Notes under the pieces: generated by a model
The model's database searches: none
Told to the model about the DNA's origin: nothing
What the model saw: the letters and a program-made list of their open reading frames with translations, nothing else
Part shown: one piece after another, positions 58,326-64,000 of the stretch
Layout: each line of letters opens with the position of its first letter
Numbering within the stretch: the first letter of the stretch is position 1
Source of the DNA: Alentia gelatinosa
Taxonomy: Eukaryota; Annelida; Polychaeta; Phyllodocida; Polynoidae
Length of the DNA: 64,000 bases
NCBI GenBank assembly: GCA_950022655.1
Contig: OX465579.1
Span: forward strand, 76,891,193 to 76,955,192
Reading direction: 5' to 3'
Translations under genes and position numbers: made by a program

Positions 58326-58627
58326 ATCGTAAAACTGGATGAGTTGTAATCTTGGCCACCGTATGCCACGACTGGAGTTTGGCATAGTGACTTCATGAGG
58401 CGAAGCCGAGTGAAGTCCGGAGCCAAAACTCCAGGAGTGGCATGCGATGGCCAACATTAAAAAGAACCAAGTTTTTATTTTATCCTACCCCATCTCCTCA
58501 ATTTTGGAATATTACGTGATAACAATTCTGTATGCCACTAGAGGCATATAAAACTCTGTATGCCATTCAGCGTGGCATACAGAAACTCAATGTTAAGCCT
58601 ATGGGATTTTATATTAGGGGTAGGATA
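58326..58627. mobile_element. Palindrome-plus-inverted-repeat element, copy 2
   Basis: Same composite structure as 7247-7575. The hairpin has CTGGAGTTTGGC / GCCAAAACTCCAG arms, the loop GAGGCGAAGCCGAG, and longer outer pairing (TTGGCCACCGTATGCCAC with GTGGCATGCGATGGCCAA). It is followed by TTTTATCCTACCCC ... GGGGTAGGATAA (58484-58626). Confidence 0.82.
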
Positions 58628-58889
58628 AAGGTTACACAGTCTCAAGCTTCTCATACTTCACTGTTAAAGGACTAAATAACAATTTTACAAGTTGATTAGA
58701 ATATTTTGGGAGTTGCACCTTAATGCCAGATATATTTATGAAGAATGACAGGAAAACTATACTAGATTTCCACTTAAAACAAATATATTCAGTAGAATAT
58801 AGATTTGGAAACTAACCTCCATGCCTTTTGAATTGAGAAGTCCTACCTTGTATAAGTCTCGACTCACTTACAAGGGCTTATGGAATATT

Positions 58890-59450
58890 AAAGTACCCCC
58901 GCCTACCTCCCACAACACTCTACACCCTATGCACATCACTCGCCATCATTACCATACCTACGACCACCAACCACACACCACTACCACGACCATACCAATA
59001 CCAATACCGCCCATACATCACATGCCATTGAGTCCCCATCATACACTCGCCACCGCCACACCACTTACCATACCACCACCATTTCCATACACCAAATACA
59101 ATTCAGTCCCCATCATACACACGCCACCACCACAAAACTCATCATACCACCACCACTTCCACATACCAAACACCATTGAGTCACCATCATGCACATACCA
59201 CCACCATAACACCACTACTCTCACACACCAAGCATATCCTACTGAACTGTAAAAGGGTACAAGAAAATAGAAGAAAGTACTTGAAAAACAGTAACAACAT
59301 GAAAATGTTGTTTGAAACTATTCCAAAGAAAGATATCAGCAGGTTTTTGAATGAGACAAATCTCTTTGATTTTACATAAAATATTTGAAAACATTGAAAG
59401 GAATTGACTGAAATAAGTCTACGAAAGTGAAGACCTAAATCATTGATAGT

Positions 59451-59510
<60 letters not shown>

Positions 59511-59935
59511 TCTCGGGGTCCCCTGAGACGTTAAACTACAAACAAACAAACAAACAAATCACATACCGAACACCATTTAGTCCCCATCAGACACATGCCA
59601 CCACCACACCACCACCACTTCCACACACCAAACACCACTGAGTCCCCATCAGACACATGCCACCACCACACCACCACCACTTCCACACACCAAACACCAC
59701 TGAGTCCCCATCAGACACATGCCACCACCACACCACCACCACTTCCACACACCAAACACCACTGAGTCCCCATCAGACACACGCCACCACCACACCACAC
59801 ATCACACAATACCACCACCACATACCACACACCACTACCAATACCACCCCACCCACCAAGCACCATTTAGTCACCATCATGCGCACGCCACCACCACACC
59901 GCTCAGCACACCACACCAGACCGGCACCGCGGCGA
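58890..59935. repeat. CCA-rich minisatellite, including a 62-bp tandem unit
   Basis: 59570-59800 has about four copies of a 62-bp unit containing GACACATGCCACCACCACAC and CACACACCAAACACCACTGA. Degenerate relatives lie at 58890-59240 and 59800-59935. His/Pro/Thr-rich frames (up to 143 codons) are products of the repeat, not genes. A SINE-like tail and non-repetitive text interrupt it at 59240-59560. Confidence 0.9.
59443..59558 (+). mobile_element. SINE 3' tail fragment with expanded (TA)n
   Basis: GATAGTCCCTATA followed by an alternating TA run (59454-59509), then CTCTCGGGGTCCCCTGAGAC and a CAAA repeat. It matches the tail of the SINE at 53046-53316. The tRNA-like head is missing. Confidence 0.78.
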
Positions 59936-60466
59936 GTCTGAATCAGGAGCTGGCTTGGTGCCGCCTTTTCTCATCGTGATTACTGCACACCCTCACTGTG
60001 CCTGCGCTCGGTTCCTGTAATCTGTGCCTGTTGCTATTTTTAGCCGCTCGCAGAGCAGCGCAGTCTTGGGCGCCGAGTGGTGGCGGGGGCGGTCCTTTGA
60101 TCCTTAAATTGATTGGTGCGGGGGTTGAACGCCTCTCGCGTCGCATTCTTAGCCTCGTGGGGTGTCATCTATTTATACATGCCGTGTGTGTCCGTGCTTG
60201 ATCGCACCTAGCCAGAACTGACGAGTTCTGGAGAAACCACCTCGGGTGATATGAAATTATAATGTTGTCTTGTACCGTAGTAAAAGGGCCTACACTGAAC
60301 GGGGATACAAGCATGGGGTGTGAGTATATGCCCTGAAATTAGGTTTCTCGTTTTTGTGTGTATTCCTATACACCAGTTGACTGAATTTAGAGCCTCTGCT
60401 CATGCAGATGCAATCCGCCTATTTCCCTTATCCCGTGGGATTGTCACCTAGTTTCATATTAACAAT

Positions 60467-60761
60467 CAAATATGGCAGTTTTCCTATTTACCAAGGAAAT
60501 CCTTGTTTCCATTTTCAGTTAACACAAATCCTGTTTCCTGTGTCAAACAATAAACAGTGGTTCTAACCTCCCGACACATCACAGCCCTACCCTATGCCCC
60601 ATGTTTAGGCGCTTTTTTTTCTTGCTTTTTTTTTTGCTATATCAAAGATGGCAGACATACAGTAAAACCCCGCATAAGCGGACACCCTGCGATCCAGGCC
60701 AAACTGGCTGCTTACGCGGGGTTTCCGGATTTTTACTGGCTATACATTTAATGCATCCCTG
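60467..60761. mobile_element. hAT-like MITE, copy 4, with nested insertion
   Basis: It starts near CAAATATGGCAGTTTTCC, shares AAGGAAATCCTTGTTTCC and AATAAACAGTGGTTCTAACC with copies 2 and 3, and ends TGCATCCCTG. It is interrupted by a small pogo-like element at 60660-60738. Confidence 0.7.
60660..60738. mobile_element. 79-bp pogo/Tigger-like mini-element
   Basis: It begins CAGTAAAACCCCGCATAAGC and ends with the inverse GCTTACGCGGGGTTTCC, then TTTTTACTG. The CAGTAAAACC start is characteristic of pogo-group ends. It is preceded by TA, but TA is not retained at the right. Confidence 0.72.
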
Positions 60762-60914
60762 ACATCAGGAGCTTTAATTTGATACTGAATACACATACCT
60801 TTCATAATTTCTATCAAGGTTCATCTATTTAATAAAAAAATATATAAAATATCGTGGGTTTTTTTTATGCGCGCGGTGATGAGAAACAAGGTTTTTTTCT
60901 GAGTGGCCTAAATA

Positions 60915-61045
60915 GACAATAATCGATGGTTTTAGGGACAGGCGGCCGTAAACCATGAGAGGTTGACGCGTAGTGTATTACGAGGTCAATCGCGAGTGGC
61001 TTACAGAGCTGCCTGTCCACAAAATCATTGTTTGTTGCATTTATT
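60915..61045. repeat. Long imperfect palindrome
   Basis: ACAATAATCGATGGTTTTAG and GGACAGGCGGCCGTAAACC pair with GGCTTACAGAGCTGCCTGTCC and ACAAAATCATTGTTTGT. The centre contains GTTGACGCGTAGTGTATTAC, which shares GTTGACGCGTAGT with the palindrome at 14193. Confidence 0.75.
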
Positions 61046-64000
61046 ATCCATCTTTTCGAATAAATAAAACCAGTAATTGCCATATTAACGGGTATAACAT
61101 TAGGAAGTATTTCTTTGCTCTATAGCAAAAGGGACTATTTTTCTCGTATACCATGGTTCTGAGGCCGTATACCACAGGTTTGAATCCACATACCACAGTT
61201 ATGGTATCTGACAGGTTTTATACAATGGGTAGTGGTTTACTGAGTCCCCATACATTTTCAATGAGGACTTTGTATACGATGGATAATAAACAATTCTATA
61301 ACCCCCTCCAAACATGGTTATAGATGTGGTTACAAAGTAGCAGCCCATCTTGTCACCCTTATAGATGGTGATGCACTATTCATTACTGAGGCTTTTACAC
61401 ACGGTCATAAACTGGAAATCACCATCCCCAGGTCATCTGACCACAAGAGAAAATGAAAAAAAAATCATATTTGGGGAGTGTGACAGTTAGAAAGACTGCA
61501 GATCCTTGTATTGCGGTCTGCGTCAACTCATACCTAGTCCGAGAAACTTTGACTGCCTAGCGGACAGTTAGAGAGCACAACCGCTTATTCCCATAGTACA
61601 GAAAATCACTTCCTTGGTTCTGAGTAATCCTGTCAATGGCAGTGCATATTTATGCTCCCTTACCTTCATAAATGCATAAGAATTCCTTTCCAATGATAAT
61701 ACGTCTGTTTTGTTCCTTTGTGTTACTCGCGGGAGCCTTTTTCTACAACTCATTGAACCACATCTCACCAATTCCAACTCATGTCGGCCATATTTGATAA
61801 GCTGGTTCCAGGCAAACCCCTGTGTATGATTTGCTGCACTTTTGAAACAAGTTTTTTGTTATTTTTGGCGCCTGCAGAATGCATTGACATGGACTTTACA
61901 AACACTTGCTGAGATGTACATTTTTGGTCGACTAGTTAGCCTAGGGCTCTATGGGACTGCTCTCTGACTGTCTGCACCGCTTCACAGTCAGAGCCTCTTG
62001 GACCCATGATGGTACTCTACCCTTTGCTATGTCGCAACAAATAAACCGTCTATTATGCACTCCAAGGCGTTTGTGATATCTTCATTCTATTTTGTAAAGC
62101 GTATTCAGAGCGGGGTCCTTATAGAACGAAGGCATTCACAGGTCCACGGCTTTGTACCGACATTGTACAGATGGTCACTGGGGGTTATCTTATGCACTAG
62201 GACGTGTAATCGGCTTCATATAGCTACCCCGGAACTGTGAGGCCGCTCAACTTTACATAATCACAGAGAATGGAGGTTCGGGTTACGCACTTTAATTCCC
62301 CATGGTGTGAATCAGTAGATACGCCCACTACACTATTACTTTACCCAAAGATTTTGCTAACAGTAGAACGCCGTACAAGGGACTGGCTATATAAGGACAC
62401 ATCTCAACTATTAAAGGGGACTCATGCTCAGAATGGAAGATTCTTGACTTGACCTCTCTGGAACACCCTGTTAAGGGTGGAGTTCGGTCCGGAAGAGACG
62501 GTGCTCCCTTAGGTGGTGTTAAGGCCGTAATTGATGTAGTCACCAAAGCCTCAGTCTAGGCCATAATCCGTTTGATAAGCAGGATATAAGTTTAGGTCAT
62601 TTCTTTAGATATAAATTCACGTGTTGTGTCTATTTTTCTTTATGGGAATCCCCACTTACAATGGAAGAAAAAGAGAAAGTCACCAGAGAGTATCACACAT
62701 GACTTTTCAATGCAGATAGGTTCCTAAGCATTCAATGAAGTCACTGTGGTAGAACCATGTAGCATTCTCGCGCAGCTAGCAGGCGGCCTTTGTTCAGTAC
62801 CCTGTGGTGTCAATAATGACTTCTTTTGGAAGACTCCCATGTGTTTACGGGTTTTGCATGTGCAAGATGTTTTATATTTCTTTTAATTACTGAGAAACTT
62901 GGACGAAGAGTCCGAGTACTTAAAAGATAGGGAAAAGTCCAGATGTTTCAAGTCGTCAAATGTGATTTTTACAACAACAAAAATTGAAACTATAGGTGTT
63001 AGAAATAGGACATACATGTATAAAAGGGAGTTTCTGAGGGAGTGCCAATATTCCCCATGCAAGACTAAGATGGGTTTACAGGCCCCGGTTTAGACATGTG
63101 AGCCTTGGGCACGCCTATGTAACTGGGAGGAATTGTCCTTTCCCACACAGTACATTGGCATCGTGTCAAGTCAATTAACTCCTCGATGTTCAACCACACA
63201 TCGTCAGCATTCTAGCAAATGAGGAATAATTCCCCTACAGTTCCCATTACAGCTCCTTGCACTGTTCATATGCCTTGAGGCATTGTCTGGTTTTCCGCAG
63301 GGAATCCAAAGACATCTTCCAACCTGAAAATGGATTTTTAAGATCCTCTGCATAATCACCTGGATGAAACGTTTACTTATTGTACTTTTAAATAACTGTA
63401 ACAGTGACGTATCTGAGGGATCCAAGAAGAACAATAATCGCTGTATGTCTGGTCAATCGACAAATCATTTGTTCAGTCTCTGATACGATAGTAAGGGTTT
63501 CATCGAATTTTATTGGGATTTTATGTGGAACTTTAAAACAAAAAAAAAGCTAATTCGGAAACGGTACTTGTACCCAGAAATATTTAAATAAGGTTTTTAA
63601 ATATTAGCAATGGATCAAACCTGCCGTTTCTTTCTATTGCGTGACAGTTTTCATAGTTCTTGTTCACGCATAAAAATAATGATTTTTTAACAAATACACT
63701 TTGTATCACAGTCCAGGATAAAAATCAAAAACCTTGAGTGAGATATTCATGTTCTAGTTAGAAAATTATTTTTGAATCGTAAACAAAAGAAATCAGAAAG
63801 AACTAGAACAAACGAGGGGATTTAAAGAAAAAGGATAAAATCGGAGTTTGACATGCATCCTTCCTATTTACCATCAGCGCGGGGGAAGTGTCCCGCGCGT
63901 ACCAGGGAGTACAATGTGTGTCACCAGGAAGACATGTCACGGTGGACGGACACTCGGGGGCCATCCCGGGAGTGCCGTGTGGTCTGTGGAGCGGACATCC

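Larger units (their letters stand above)
57898..64000 (+). other. PTEN intron 3, 5' part (open at window edge)
   Basis: GTAAGT at 57898. No acceptor followed by PTEN exon 4-like sequence was seen. Contents are a palindrome/TIR element, CCA-rich satellite, a SINE tail, a hAT-like MITE and a palindrome. 61050-64000 has no gene or repeat that I can support, though frames of up to 76 codons occur on both strands. Confidence 0.7.

Noticed and set aside
59590..59790. CRISPR-like array
   Set aside because: The 62-bp units are contiguous tandem copies without distinct spacers, in a eukaryotic intron.
58821..59979. His/Pro/Thr-rich open frames up to 143 codons
   Set aside because: They arise from the CCA-rich minisatellite and differ between copies only by repeat number.
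57898..64000. PTEN exon 4
   Set aside because: I looked for an acceptor followed by text encoding a CAERHYD-like segment and found none, so I did not place an exon.

Overview
This is a eukaryotic, AT-rich, intron- and transposon-dense stretch of DNA. I read it as nuclear genome of a marine invertebrate, most likely a mollusc such as a bivalve. The reasons are a PTEN-type gene with vertebrate-like exon boundaries and kilobase introns, TTAGGG telomere-like repeats, a tRNA-derived SINE with a CAAA tail, CR1/L2-type LINEs, short-LTR Gypsy elements, Harbinger elements and many small inverted-repeat elements. The species is not resolved. Bacterial features (operons, ribosome binding sites, CRISPR) are absent and not expected.

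Layout. 1-6.3 kb: gene-free sequence ending in a 1.5 kb GC-rich satellite with several related repeat units. 6.5-12.9 kb: a decayed PIF/Harbinger DNA transposon with an AT-hook/MADF accessory gene on + and a multi-exon DDE transposase on -. 14.2-18.7 kb: long palindromes and copy A of a 1.5 kb repeat. 18.8-25.1 kb: a CR1-like LINE whose first coding region carries a NADAR (YbiA-like) domain followed by an SGNH hydrolase-like ORF, then endonuclease and reverse transcriptase. 25.8-34.9 kb: a second LINE fragment, a Gypsy integrase relic, an interstitial telomere-like tract and copy B of the 1.5 kb repeat. 35.0-39.8 kb: a nearly complete Gypsy element on the minus strand with 163-bp LTRs differing at two positions. 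40.6-41.4 kb: a large foldback repeat.

41.5-64 kb: the 5' part of a PTEN orthologue on +. Coding exon 1 ends at 42264, exon 2 is 48595-48679 and exon 3 is 57853-57897. Exons 2 and 3 match the human lengths of 85 and 45 nt, and the first three intron positions match in phase. The introns hold a deleted Gypsy relic, a TA-flanked MITE, hAT-like MITEs, a Harbinger MITE, a SINE, CCA-rich satellite and palindromes. I could not find exon 4, so the rest of the gene probably lies beyond the right edge.

How it fits together: the only host gene I can support is PTEN. Almost everything else is mobile or repetitive DNA in different stages of decay. The most unusual item is the NADAR domain inside the LINE. 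NADAR enzymes act on ADP-ribose N-glycosides, and I know of no described role for one in a retrotransposon.
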